Of a DNA stretch of 42,752 nucleotides, positions 7,491 to 16,400 are shown piece after piece (position 1 is the stretch's first letter; each line of letters starts with the position of its first letter). The notes under the pieces are model-generated. The model saw only the letters and a program-made list of their open reading frames with translations. It was not told where the DNA came from and made no database searches. The position numbers were made by a program, and so were the translations under genes. Origin of the DNA: Clostridia bacterium (GTDB taxonomy: Bacteria; Bacillota; Clostridia; Christensenellales; CAG-138). The stretch spans positions 1-42,752 of the forward strand of contig JAEDCW010000008.1 in assembly GCA_016293975.1 (NCBI GenBank), written 5' to 3'.

Positions 7491-8909
7491 ATGAGACAGG
7501 TAAGGAAATGGCTCTCAGCATTTTTGGTTGCCTTATTGTGTTTTTCGGGCATATCGACACTTGCTGATTCATTGGAAACCAATACGGTGGGCGATATTTA
7601 CGACGCGCCCATAGCGCAGAGCGACGTGCTTCATGGGCGCATAGTCTTTGTCGACCCCGGACACGGTACGGGCTGTGGCGGTGCATCGGAGGGGTATATC
7701 GAGGCGACGTACAATCTGCTGTATGCGGAGCTGCTTAGAGATAAGCTTGAAACGCTCGGTGCGACAGTTGTTATGACGCGCGAAACCGCCGCTAATGTCG
7801 AAAACTATCACAGGATGGCGAACGTACATATATATACGTTGCAGTTGCTTAAAAACGAGTATGCGGCAATCATCGAAGTGATAGATGACGAGGCAGAAAA
7901 GGCGAAGCTCAGAGCCGATATAGCTGAGATGACGAGACTCCAGGGCGTAATGCAGACGGTTTTGGACGACATTTCGCTTGCTGACACTTACTTCAATTCA
8001 CCCTACGACTACTCCTACCAGACCCAAATACACTCTGACTTGCAGAAGATATTCGAATACGAGGAGCATCCGCTCGTGCGTAAGAATATGCTCTATATCT
8101 CCATACACTCAAATGGGCCCGCTAACCCGAGCAACACCTCTGTAAACGGTACGGTGGCGTACTATTTGGACAACGAATGGCACTGCATACAAAACTACTA
8201 TACCGAATATCACAATGTCGATTACTCCGAGCGCATGGCTCGTCTACTTGCGGACAAGGTGAGCGAGGCGGGTGAGTTCAATAACAGGGGCATAGCTGTC
8301 AACGACTTCTTCATGCTCCGCGAGCACAATCTCCCTGCGGCGCTCATAGAGATGGCGTATCACTCCAACCCCAGCGACAGAGCTAAGCTCAAGGACCCGT
8401 ATTATCAAAACAGAATAACGACGGCGATGGCGCTTAGTGCTGTGGAGTACTTCGAAAGTATAAGCCTCTACGCGGGCATTGCGGAGGGAGAGTTTTTCTC
8501 AAGCATAAATTACATGGTAGACGGCGATATGCTCATGGGAGTTGCTCCCGATACCCGAGTGAGCGCATTACTTGGCAATATAATAAGCACTTGTGAACTC
8601 AGGGTTAAGGACATAGGGGGCTCAATAAAGCCCAATACTGCGCTGGTCGTCACCGGGGACAAGCTCGAATTGCTCTCGGGAAACGAGGTTTTAGAATCCT
8701 ACATAATACCCGTCAAGGGCGATTGCAATGCAGACGGACAGGCAGGGCTTGTCGACTTGCTTATGATACAGAAGGAATTACTCTCGATTGAACGCATAGA
8801 TGCGCCGGAAAGGCGCATTGCCGCAGATCTCGACGGCTCCGGAAGCATAGGACTTGTCGATTTGCTGAAATTGCAGAAGCATCTGCTTGGGCTTGGGACT
8901 TTGAATTGA
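7491..8909 (+). CDS. Cell-wall amidase (Amidase_3) with C-terminal dockerin
   Basis: The 472-residue secreted enzyme has an N-terminal signal peptide (RKWLSAFLVALLCFSGISTLA), an Amidase_3 domain (His in VDPGHG, Glu in YIEATYNLL, His in YISIHSNG, catalytic Glu in LIEMAYHSN) with the same long insert as its neighbour, then a small beta-rich linker domain (about 330-408). A dockerin of about 60 residues ends the protein. Its two calcium loops fit D-x-N/D-x-D/S-G-x5-D: DCNADGQAGLVD and DLDGSGSIGLVD, each followed by LL..QK.LL, so the halves are nearly symmetric. Dockerins bind cohesins with high affinity, and a cohesin gene starts 34 nt downstream. ATG 7491 is preferred because GAGAGGTG lies about 12 nt upstream; a GTG at 7479 sits inside that ribosome site. 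Confidence 0.94.
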   Translation: MRQVRKWLSAFLVALLCFSGISTLADSLETNTVGDIYDAPIAQSDVLHGRIVFVDPGHGTGCGGASEGYIEATYNLLYAELLRDKLETLGATVVMTRETAANVENYHRMANVHIYTLQLLKNEYAAIIEVIDDEAEKAKLRADIAEMTRLQGVMQTVLDDISLADTYFNSPYDYSYQTQIHSDLQKIFEYEEHPLVRKNMLYISIHSNGPANPSNTSVNGTVAYYLDNEWHCIQNYYTEYHNVDYSERMARLLADKVSEAGEFNNRGIAVNDFFMLREHNLPAALIEMAYHSNPSDRAKLKDPYYQNRITTAMALSAVEYFESISLYAGIAEGEFFSSINYMVDGDMLMGVAPDTRVSALLGNIISTCELRVKDIGGSIKPNTALVVTGDKLELLSGNEVLESYIIPVKGDCNADGQAGLVDLLMIQKELLSIERIDAPERRIAADLDGSGSIGLVDLLKLQKHLLGLGTLN

Positions 8910-8943
8910 GTTGCGTCACAGGTTGACTGTAACAGGAGGCAAA

Positions 8944-10059
8944 ATGAGATTACGAACGAGGTTTATCGCAGCATTTGTGGCCATAGTGATAGTACTTGGA
9001 ACATTTGGCGCTGTTACGCATGCCGCAGGGCTGGGCGTGTCCGTAGGCTCCGGCACGGTAAAGCCGGGCTCGACAATAAGCATAAAGGTCAAGTTTTCGG
9101 GTACCGACATATTTGGTGCGACGGCAGACTTCACATATGACAAGTCTCTGCTCAAGTATGTGGGCGGAGCGAATACATCCGACGGAAAGATAGTGCTCTA
9201 TGGCTCTCAGAGCGGAGCAAGCTCACTTTCATGCACGATAAAGTTCAAGGCGCTCAAAGAGGGTAAGGCGAAAATCACTGTCAAGTGTACTGAGAGTTAC
9301 AATTCAAATTTGGTGAGCCTCGGCACGGGTAGCGCGAGCGGCACGGTAACGATCCGCAAGCCCGAACCCGACCCCACGCCCATACCCGATGTCACTGTAG
9401 ATACGCCCGGAGGAAGTTACATCGTCTGCGGTCAGCTCCCCGATGGAGTGGACATACCCTCAGGATTTGAGGCAAATCAGACGACATTGTCGGGAGGTAC
9501 GGTATTCTGCGCAAATTCTCCGCAGGGTATAACGATAGTTTACGTGCGCGAGGGCGACGGAGGCAGGTTTATGCTGCTTTTGCCCGATGGCGCGTTATCC
9601 GATTTTGCGGCGGTAAGCATAGCGCAGAACTTTTGGGCTATATCTCCGGGAGAGGAGTTTACGCTTCCCGATGGGTTCGATGAGACGAGCATCCGGATAG
9701 CGGGAGTTTCGGTCACAGGCTATACCGACGGAGTAACCACGCTCGTTTACGGTTACTGCGACGGAGAAGGCCCGATGCTCTTCTCGCTCGATACGTCTAC
9801 GGGCGCAATATTCGCTTACACACCCGTCGAGCCTACGCCCGAACCCACTTCCGAGACTACACCCGAGCCCACGCCGATACCTGTTCCGACTTCCGCACCG
9901 GAATCCGATGCAGACGAGAAAGAGGAAAAAGGGTTTTCCAAAGATACTGTAATGCTGCTCCTTATCGGAATTGCGGTGCTTGGCATCGTGTGCGCCGTAC
10001 TTGTTATACTGCTCGTAAGTTTGCGCAGACGTGCGGCAAATGTGGGCAGGGACGTGTAA
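8944..10059 (+). CDS. Membrane-anchored cohesin-domain protein
   Basis: The 371-residue surface protein has a signal peptide ending at HAAG, then a cohesin-type domain (about 28-136). Family marks are the opening VSVGSGTVKPGSTISIKVKF strand, FGATADFTYDKSLLKYVGG, LSCTIKFKALKEGKAKITV and a final TVTI strand. A short Pro/Asp/Thr linker leads to a second beta-rich domain (about 150-285) I do not recognise, then a TPEPT linker, one transmembrane helix (MLLLIGIAVLGIVCAVLVILL) and an RRR tail typical of a stop-transfer anchor. It lies directly behind the dockerin-bearing amidase and is probably co-transcribed, so it probably docks that enzyme at the membrane (inference). AGGAGG lies 4 nt before ATG 8944; an upstream TTG at 8911 lacks such a site. 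Confidence 0.88.
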   Translation: MRLRTRFIAAFVAIVIVLGTFGAVTHAAGLGVSVGSGTVKPGSTISIKVKFSGTDIFGATADFTYDKSLLKYVGGANTSDGKIVLYGSQSGASSLSCTIKFKALKEGKAKITVKCTESYNSNLVSLGTGSASGTVTIRKPEPDPTPIPDVTVDTPGGSYIVCGQLPDGVDIPSGFEANQTTLSGGTVFCANSPQGITIVYVREGDGGRFMLLLPDGALSDFAAVSIAQNFWAISPGEEFTLPDGFDETSIRIAGVSVTGYTDGVTTLVYGYCDGEGPMLFSLDTSTGAIFAYTPVEPTPEPTSETTPEPTPIPVPTSAPESDADEKEEKGFSKDTVMLLLIGIAVLGIVCAVLVILLVSLRRRAANVGRDV

Positions 10060-10081
10060 CAAAGATTTGAAAAGATGATAA

Positions 10082-10114
10082 GAAAAAAATGAGGCTGCTT
10101 ATGCGGCCTCATTT
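10082..10114. terminator. Bidirectional terminator
   Basis: AAATGAGGC (10087-10095) pairs with GCCTCATTT (10106-10114). A7 on the left and T-rich sequence on the right let it serve both the cohesin gene and the converging lipoprotein gene. Confidence 0.85.
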
Positions 10115-10129
10115 GTCTTGTGTTGTGTC

Positions 10130-10612
10130 TTACGGGTTGGGCGATATTGTTCCGTTGCCCGTGTCGCCGTTGTTTCCGGTGCCGTTGTCTGTTCCGTTGC
10201 CTGTGCCTGTCGGGTCGATAATCGTGAAGTCAGAACCGATGTAGAGTTCCTGATTCGTCTGGTCTCCGTTGTCATAGACTACCTTGTAGACCTGTCTGCC
10301 CTCGTGCATGGCATAGGTGACGCTCCTTATCGTTGCGTCGGGGTATTTTTCCGTGATGGCCGACGTCAACTGTGTGAGACCCTGGTATGCGACGTCGCCG
10401 CCTTCAACGAAGCCCTCTATCATATCGTTACCGGCAGTTCCTTCGGCGGTATTGGTCGGCATGGGCTGTATCGTAGGCGCCTCCGACGGTGTGAGCGTCG
10501 GTGATACGCCCACCATAGGGGTCGGCGAGTTACTTGTTGTCGGGTTGCACGTGCATCCCACTACGGCAAATATCAGCATTGCCGCCATCGCAAAAAATAA
10601 TAGCTTCTTCAT
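10130..10612 (-). CDS. Small lipoprotein of unknown function
   Basis: The 160-residue protein has a lipoprotein signal peptide (lipobox VVGC), a Thr/Pro/Ser linker, a compact domain (about 60-130: a helix, ITEKYPDATIRSVTYAM, then QVYKVVYDNGDQTNQELYIG) and a Gly/Asn/Thr-rich tail of GTGNGTDNGTGNNG type. The single-domain strand-helix pattern resembles small PepSY/BLA-like exported domains, but I cannot place it in a family. AGGAGGC precedes the ATG. It stands alone, converging on the cohesin gene with which it shares a terminator. Confidence 0.75.
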   Translation of the reverse strand: MKKLLFFAMAAMLIFAVVGCTCNPTTSNSPTPMVGVSPTLTPSEAPTIQPMPTNTAEGTAGNDMIEGFVEGGDVAYQGLTQLTSAITEKYPDATIRSVTYAMHEGRQVYKVVYDNGDQTNQELYIGSDFTIIDPTGTGNGTDNGTGNNGDTGNGTISPNP

Positions 10613-10776
10613 GAAATAGCCTCCTTAAATTTGCGCCGACATACGGCGTTTCATACATAGTATTGACGATGTTGGCGAGGTTTAGTACTTTTATTAACAT
10701 CGTTTTTTATGGCCTTAGAATTTATGAACAAATTGTAAAAAAAAGCATTTTCTACATAAAAATGGATTTGTTATAA

Positions 10777-10805
10777 TTGACATCACAATCTTCGTATAGT
10801 ACAAT
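10777..10805 (+). promoter_or_regulatory. Promoter of the AT-rich secreted gene
   Basis: A perfect TTGACA (10777-10782), a 17-bp spacer and TACAAT (10800-10805) would start transcription about 13 nt before ATG 10825. An overlapping TATAAT at 10772-10777 could be a second -10. Confidence 0.65.
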
Positions 10806-10824
10806 CAAAAAAAGGAGTGTTTTT

Positions 10825-11827
10825 ATGACACGTTTTTTGAAACAAATCGTCTCACTTGCTCTATGTTTGTTCTTTGTGATGGCTCCGCAATCGTTAGCAA
10901 TTAGTAAAACAAACGCTAACGACACAGAACTTATATATGAGTTCATGGAGACATGGGATGACGGTGATTATGTCGCCAACGCTGCTTTGAATGTTTCTGA
11001 TTATCAGACGATTGCACTTGATTATCTAACTGATGAGTTTGTACGAAGCAAACAAGGACTATGTGTTGTGGAGAGCATAGATTTGACTTCGGTTAGGATT
11101 ATTAAGGAACTGACAGATTCCAGATATACGTTAGACGATGTATCACGAGTAGATACAATGATTGGAGTGAAAGACAGGCGTAAATTAGAAACGTATACAA
11201 ACTTCAACTATTATCTCATGAGTTGTAATATGTCCGTTTATAATGAAAATGAGTACTTCTTCAATGGTATAAACTACTTCTTTATTACCTGTTGCACTGA
11301 AAACAATGTGAGAAAGGTATTCGATTTTACATTAGCACATCCTGACGCTGTAACAAGATATGATACTAAACAACCACAGACAATAATTGATGAGTACTTC
11401 GTTAAGAGATTTGCCGAACAATACAATGAGCACAACGAGTGCGATTCCTGTTGTAGCGAGAGTGAAATTGCGACCAATGCTATCGGTCAAGCTACAGGAC
11501 GTACATTACCAAGTTCGATCAGAGTTTTTATCGAAGGTGGGACACCAAATATAGTGACAGTTGGTTTTAAAGATTACTGTAAGTCTGTTGCCACCGTTGA
11601 AGGGTGATATAATTGTATGCGCATCATCTAATTATCAGGCTTACAGTTATAATAGTTCCAAGCATATGGTAAAATGTTCATCATGTAATCACAGCTATTA
11701 TGAAGCGCATACGTTTGTCGAGATTTCAGGTATTCAAACTTGTTCCAAATGCGGCTACGAGTTTCTCCTGCAAAGCCGCCCGACGCCCATAGCTCCCTAC
11801 GATGTACAAATCAACCCATATTTATAA
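10825..11827 (+). pseudogene. AT-rich secreted protein with Cys/His zinc-binding-like end, frame-disrupted
   Basis: The first frame (10825-11607) gives a signal peptide (LKQIVSLALCLFFVMAPQSLA) and about 240 residues of unrecognised sequence ending ...CKSVATVEG, then TGA. The +1 frame continues as GDIIVCASSNYQ... and carries HMVKCSSCNHSYYEAHTF..IQTCSKCGYEF, a Cys/His pattern frequent near the C-terminus of secreted Clostridia proteins, before stopping at 11827. Removing one base at 11602-11605 joins them into a protein of about 333 residues. AAAGGAG lies 7 nt before ATG 10825. The stretch is clearly more AT-rich than its neighbours, suggesting recent acquisition. An assembly indel is an alternative to true gene decay. 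I do not recognise the function. Confidence 0.7.
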
Positions 11828-11850
11828 TACAGCATGGAGGTAAATGAATT

Positions 11851-13104
11851 ATGTGTAAAAAAATCGTCAGACTGTTTGCATTGCTGCTGTCGCTGGTGTT
11901 CGTCGTGTGCGCCTGTACAAGTCCGCAGGATTCGCCAACTCCCGAACAGACGCCCGAGGCTACGCCGGAGCAGACCACGCCCACGTCGGAGCTGCCTACG
12001 CCCACGCCGTGGCAGGGTGAGCTGCCGCCGTACCTCCAAGGTCTAACATTAGATATGCTGCCGCCCGTTGCAGATAATCCTGCGCTTTCGGGCTTGCCGG
12101 TAATGCCGCTACGGTGGTTGGATGAACTCGAAAATCCAACAGGGACTAATAGCTCGTACAACTATCGCTATAGCTCGTTCGACTACAAGGAGCTACTCTT
12201 CAACTTCATAGCCGAGAATGAAGATGCGAGGTTCAAGCGTTATTCGAGATATATAAAGGTCAATAATGCGGCACTCACGGAGGTGGATGGCTTTGATGAA
12301 CAGCTTGTGAGACTCGAGTGTTCGGCGTGGTATCCCGAATATGTTTATGAGGATGGCGTATCAAAGCAGGCGAATAATGAGACAGAGCAGGTGGAAATAG
12401 TGCTGAGCCCGAGCTGTATACTCGGAATGCTGGGCTACGCTGTCGAGGCAGGCAGTCCGCAGGATTTGTGCGATTATTTCAACCATAGAAGTGAAGAAGC
12501 CGTGTACTATGCAGACGATTTCAATGCCGTAAGCGACCTGTGCTATCTGATTATCGAGACTGATATGAGCGAGCTTCCGTCCGAAGACGTTACGTTTGAC
12601 CTCTATGCGGGGGCAAAGCCGATAATGGCGAAGTCCGAGGCTGATGAGCTGCTGAAACGATTCAAATTCACTCCTGCGAAGCTCGCAAACGGCGACCGTC
12701 CGACCGAGTTTTATGCAATGAACACCTGCCGTTACGATGGCAGGGCGGCATTCTACCAACTGGGCAGAGAGCCATTCCCCTCAGACGTAACCGATGAACG
12801 CGTTATAGAGCCTCTAAAGCTTACTTTTAAGTCCGCCGAGTACCATAAGATGGACGACACCATTGACAACTACGCGGAGTTTGAGGTAGTGTGCGAGTCC
12901 TGGGCCGATGGAGAATGGAAGGGCGATACTGCCGAAAGGACGCTTCGTATAGTCGCTCCCTCCATAGGCGTTGAGATGTACGGCGTTCCGATATCGTTTG
13001 AGAGAATGATAGATGAATTAGTTGACTTTATCAACGAAAATCCGAATCTCACCTATACGGCGTTTGTTTTGGAGGACAATATCGTATTCCTCTTTGTGGA
13101 GTGA
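11851..13104 (+). CDS. Large lipoprotein of unknown function
   Basis: The 417-residue lipoprotein has lipobox VVCAC, a TPEQTPEATPEQ linker (about 28-55), then about 360 residues of mixed alpha/beta sequence with several Asp/Glu-Tyr-rich strands (NYRYSSFDYKELLFNF, RLECSAWYPEYVYEDG, FAVLEDNIVFLF-like end). I recognise no enzyme motif. GGAGG lies 10 nt before the ATG. It starts 23 nt after the disrupted AT-rich gene and may share its transcript, but its base composition matches the rest of the window. A terminator follows. Confidence 0.75.
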   Translation: MCKKIVRLFALLLSLVFVVCACTSPQDSPTPEQTPEATPEQTTPTSELPTPTPWQGELPPYLQGLTLDMLPPVADNPALSGLPVMPLRWLDELENPTGTNSSYNYRYSSFDYKELLFNFIAENEDARFKRYSRYIKVNNAALTEVDGFDEQLVRLECSAWYPEYVYEDGVSKQANNETEQVEIVLSPSCILGMLGYAVEAGSPQDLCDYFNHRSEEAVYYADDFNAVSDLCYLIIETDMSELPSEDVTFDLYAGAKPIMAKSEADELLKRFKFTPAKLANGDRPTEFYAMNTCRYDGRAAFYQLGREPFPSDVTDERVIEPLKLTFKSAEYHKMDDTIDNYAEFEVVCESWADGEWKGDTAERTLRIVAPSIGVEMYGVPISFERMIDELVDFINENPNLTYTAFVLEDNIVFLFVE

Positions 13105-13186
13105 TTTCGGTTTTCTAACAGAGCGGATGCCGAAGCTTTGTATGAGTCAAACTCGGCTGAAGTGAAATACCCTTATGGCATGTGCC

Positions 13187-13217
13187 GCCTCCCTTTACAC
13201 GAGGGAGGCTCGTTTTT
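13187..13217 (+). terminator. Terminator after the large lipoprotein gene
   Basis: GCCTCCC (13187-13193) pairs with GGGAGGC (13203-13209) and is followed by TCGTTTTT. Confidence 0.75.
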
Positions 13218-13369
13218 GCCCCACTATTGGTCGGGGTGTGCCGCAAGCTGTGTCCAAAGGGGCTACCCTTCCGCCGAGCTATATGGCGGCATGGCAAAAA
13301 TGCAGCGATGAAGCAAAGTTTCCCATTTAAGTATATTCTGTAAAAACGGCTTATTGACGCCTCGATTGC
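13218..13369. other. Intergenic spacer, no gene seen
   Basis: This spacer is GC-rich at its left end, with a CCGCC...GGCGG hairpin around 13270-13288, then AT-rich up to the PFOR promoter. I see no open frame with a ribosome site and no known RNA element. Confidence 0.5.
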
Positions 13370-13398
13370 TTGACATGAAATAGTTTGGAAAATATAAT
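13370..13398 (+). promoter_or_regulatory. Consensus promoter of the PFOR gene
   Basis: A perfect TTGACA (13370-13375), a 17-bp spacer and a perfect TATAAT (13393-13398) are followed by a 5' leader holding a small ACGCC/GGCGT hairpin (13414-13429) and GGAGG (13449-13453). High constitutive expression is expected. Confidence 0.88.
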
Positions 13399-13461
13399 GA
13401 CAGGTGGATAAGTACGCCCCTTTAGGCGTTATTTAGCAATAATATACTGGAGGATAAATTC

Positions 13462-16400
13462 ATGGCAAAAACCATCACCATCGATGGCAATACCGCTGCG
13501 GCGCACGTTGCATATGCGTTCTCCGATGTAGCAGCGATATACCCCATCACGCCTTCTTCTCCCATGGCAGAAGTAGCAGATGACTGGGCAGCTTCCGGAA
13601 GACTCAATCTTTTCGGACAGAAGGTCCACATCGCAGAGATGCAGTCAGAGGGCGGCGCGGCCGGCGCAGTTCACGGTTCGCTGGCAGCAGGCGCTTTGAC
13701 AACGACATTCACGGCTTCACAGGGACTTCTCCTTATGATCCCGAACATGTACAAAATCGCAGGCGAGCTTCTTCCCGGCGTTTTCCATGTATCGGCACGT
13801 GCTCTTGCCGCTCATTCGCTTTCGATTTTCGGCGATCATGCGGACGTTATGGGCGCACGTCAGACGGGTTTTGCCATGCTCGCTTCCGCTTCCGTACAGG
13901 AAGTTATGGACCTCGCTCTCGTAGCTCATCTGAGCGCGATCAAGTCGAGCGTTCCGTTCATGCACTTCTTTGACGGCTTCCGTACATCGCACGAAGTACA
14001 GAAGATAGAGCTCATAGAGTACGAAGATATGGCTAAGCTGTGCGATTTTGAGGCAGTTAAGCGCTTCCGCGACCGCGCACTCAACCCCGAGCATCCCCAT
14101 CAGGCTGGTACGGCACAGAACCCCGACATCTACTTCCAGGGTCGTGAGGCGGCAAACAAGTATTACAATGCCATCCCCGCTATCGTAGAGGACTACATGA
14201 AGAAGGTCGGCGAGCTTACAGGCCGTCACTACAACCTGTTTGACTACGTTGGCGCACCCGATGCCGAGCGCGTCATAATCGTAATGGGTTCAGGTGCAGA
14301 CTGCGTAGAAGAGACAGTCAACTACATGCTCAAGCAGGGCGAAAAGGTTGGTCTCATAAAGGTTCGTCTGTATCGTCCCTTCGCAGCAGATAAGCTCATT
14401 GAGGCACTGCCCAAGACAGCGAAGCGCGTTGCCGTGCTCGACCGTACAAAGGAACCCGGCAGCCTCGGCGAGCCTCTCTACTCCGATGTAGTTGCGGCAT
14501 TTGCCGAAGCCGGCATGAGCGACGTAGAGGTCGTCGGCGGCAGATACGGTCTGGGCTCCAAGGAGTTCACACCCTCAATGGTCAAGGCAGTATTCGACAA
14601 CATCGCAGACGACGAGCCCAAGAACCATTTCACAGTCGGTATTAACGACGATGTAACATACACCTCGCTCGAAGTAAAAGAGACGGTTGACGCCGCTCCC
14701 GAGGGAACGATCCGCTGCAAGTTCTTTGGTCTCGGCTCGGACGGTACCGTAGGCGCAAACAAGAACTCAATCAAGATCATCGGCGACCATACCGATATGT
14801 ACGCACAGGGCTACTTCGCATACGACTCCAAGAAGTCAGGTGGCTTTACCGTTTCGCATCTGCGCTTCGGCAAGACACCCATACAGTCCCCGTACCTCAT
14901 CGACCAGGCCGACTTCATCGCTTGCCATAACCCCTCGTACGTAACGCGTTACGACGTACTCGAGGGAATCAAGCCCGGCGGCGTATTCCTCCTCAACTCC
15001 GAGTGGACACTCGAAGACATGGAGCGCGAACTCCCCGCTGAGATGAAGCGCACGATCGCTGCAAAGAAGCTCCGCTTCTACAACATCGACGCTATCAAGA
15101 TCGCTCGTCAGGTCGGTATGGGCAACCGTATCAACACGATAATGCAGAGCGCATTCTTCAAGCTCGCAGAGGTCATCCCCGTTGAGGACGCTATCGGCTA
15201 CATGAAGGCCGCCGCTAAGAAGTCCTACGGCAAGAAGGGTGACGCCATCGTTCAGAAGAACTACGACGCTATCGACGCCGGTATCAACGGTCTCGAAGAG
15301 GTCAAGTATCCCGAGAGCTGGCTCAATACAACGACAGGCGCGGAGCCCGTAGCCGTTTCCGATGACGAATACTTCACGGATTTCATCAAACCCATTCTCG
15401 AGCAGAAGGGTGACAGCCTCCCCGTAAGCGCACTCGCAGCGGACGGCTTCGTACCCACGGGTACGACAAAGTACGAGAAGCGCGGTATCGCAGTAGAGCT
15501 TCCCAAGTGGAATCCCGACACCTGCATACAGTGCAACAACTGCGCACTCGTTTGCCCGCACGCCTGTATCCGCCCGATACTGGTCACCGCAGAGGAAAAG
15601 GCAAATATGCCCGCCGACTTCATCACAAAGCCCGCAAAGCAGCTTGAAGGTCTCGAGTACCGTATGCAGCTTTCACCGCTGGATTGCACAGGCTGCGGCA
15701 ACTGCGTCGCTACCTGCCCGATGAACGCCAAGGCAGACACACTGACATTCGTTCCCGCAACAGCCATCGCCGCTACAGAGGCAGGCAACTGGGAAGCAGC
15801 GTCACAGCTCCCCGTAAAGGAGACCAACCTCAAGAAGGATACTGTCAAGGGAAGCCAGTTCCTCCAGCCGTTGTTCGAGTTCTCCGGCGCATGTGCAGGC
15901 TGCGGCGAGACTCCCTATGTAAAGCTTGTAACACAGCTCTTCGGCGACAGAATGATAGTCGCAAACGCAACAGGCTGTTCCTCCATCTACGGCGGTTCGG
16001 CACCTACCTGCCCCTACACGACAAACGCCGCAGGTCACGGACCCGCTTGGGCAAACTCGCTGTTTGAGGACAACGCAGAGTTCGGCTTCGGTATGAACCT
16101 CGCTGTAAAGCAGCGCCGTGCAAAGCTCAGCGACACAGTTGAAAAGCTCATTGCTCTCGACTGGTGCGACGCAGACATAAAGGCCGCCGGTCGTGAATGG
16201 CTCGACAACCGCGACGACGCTGAGGGCTCGAGGAAAGCCGGCGAAAAGCTCGTTGCTGCCTGCAAGGAAGGCATCGATGTAGATCTGACGGGAACCAAGT
16301 GGGAAGCCGAGTGGCTTGCAAACGGCAAGAAGTGCCCCTGCGAGGCTTGCACTCTCGCCCGCGAGGTAATCGAAAACGCCGACCTGCTCACAAAGAAGTC

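Noticed and set aside
7491..10059. Cellulosome fragment
   Set aside because: The only dockerin cargo is a wall amidase; no glycoside hydrolase, carbohydrate-binding module or multi-cohesin scaffold is present.
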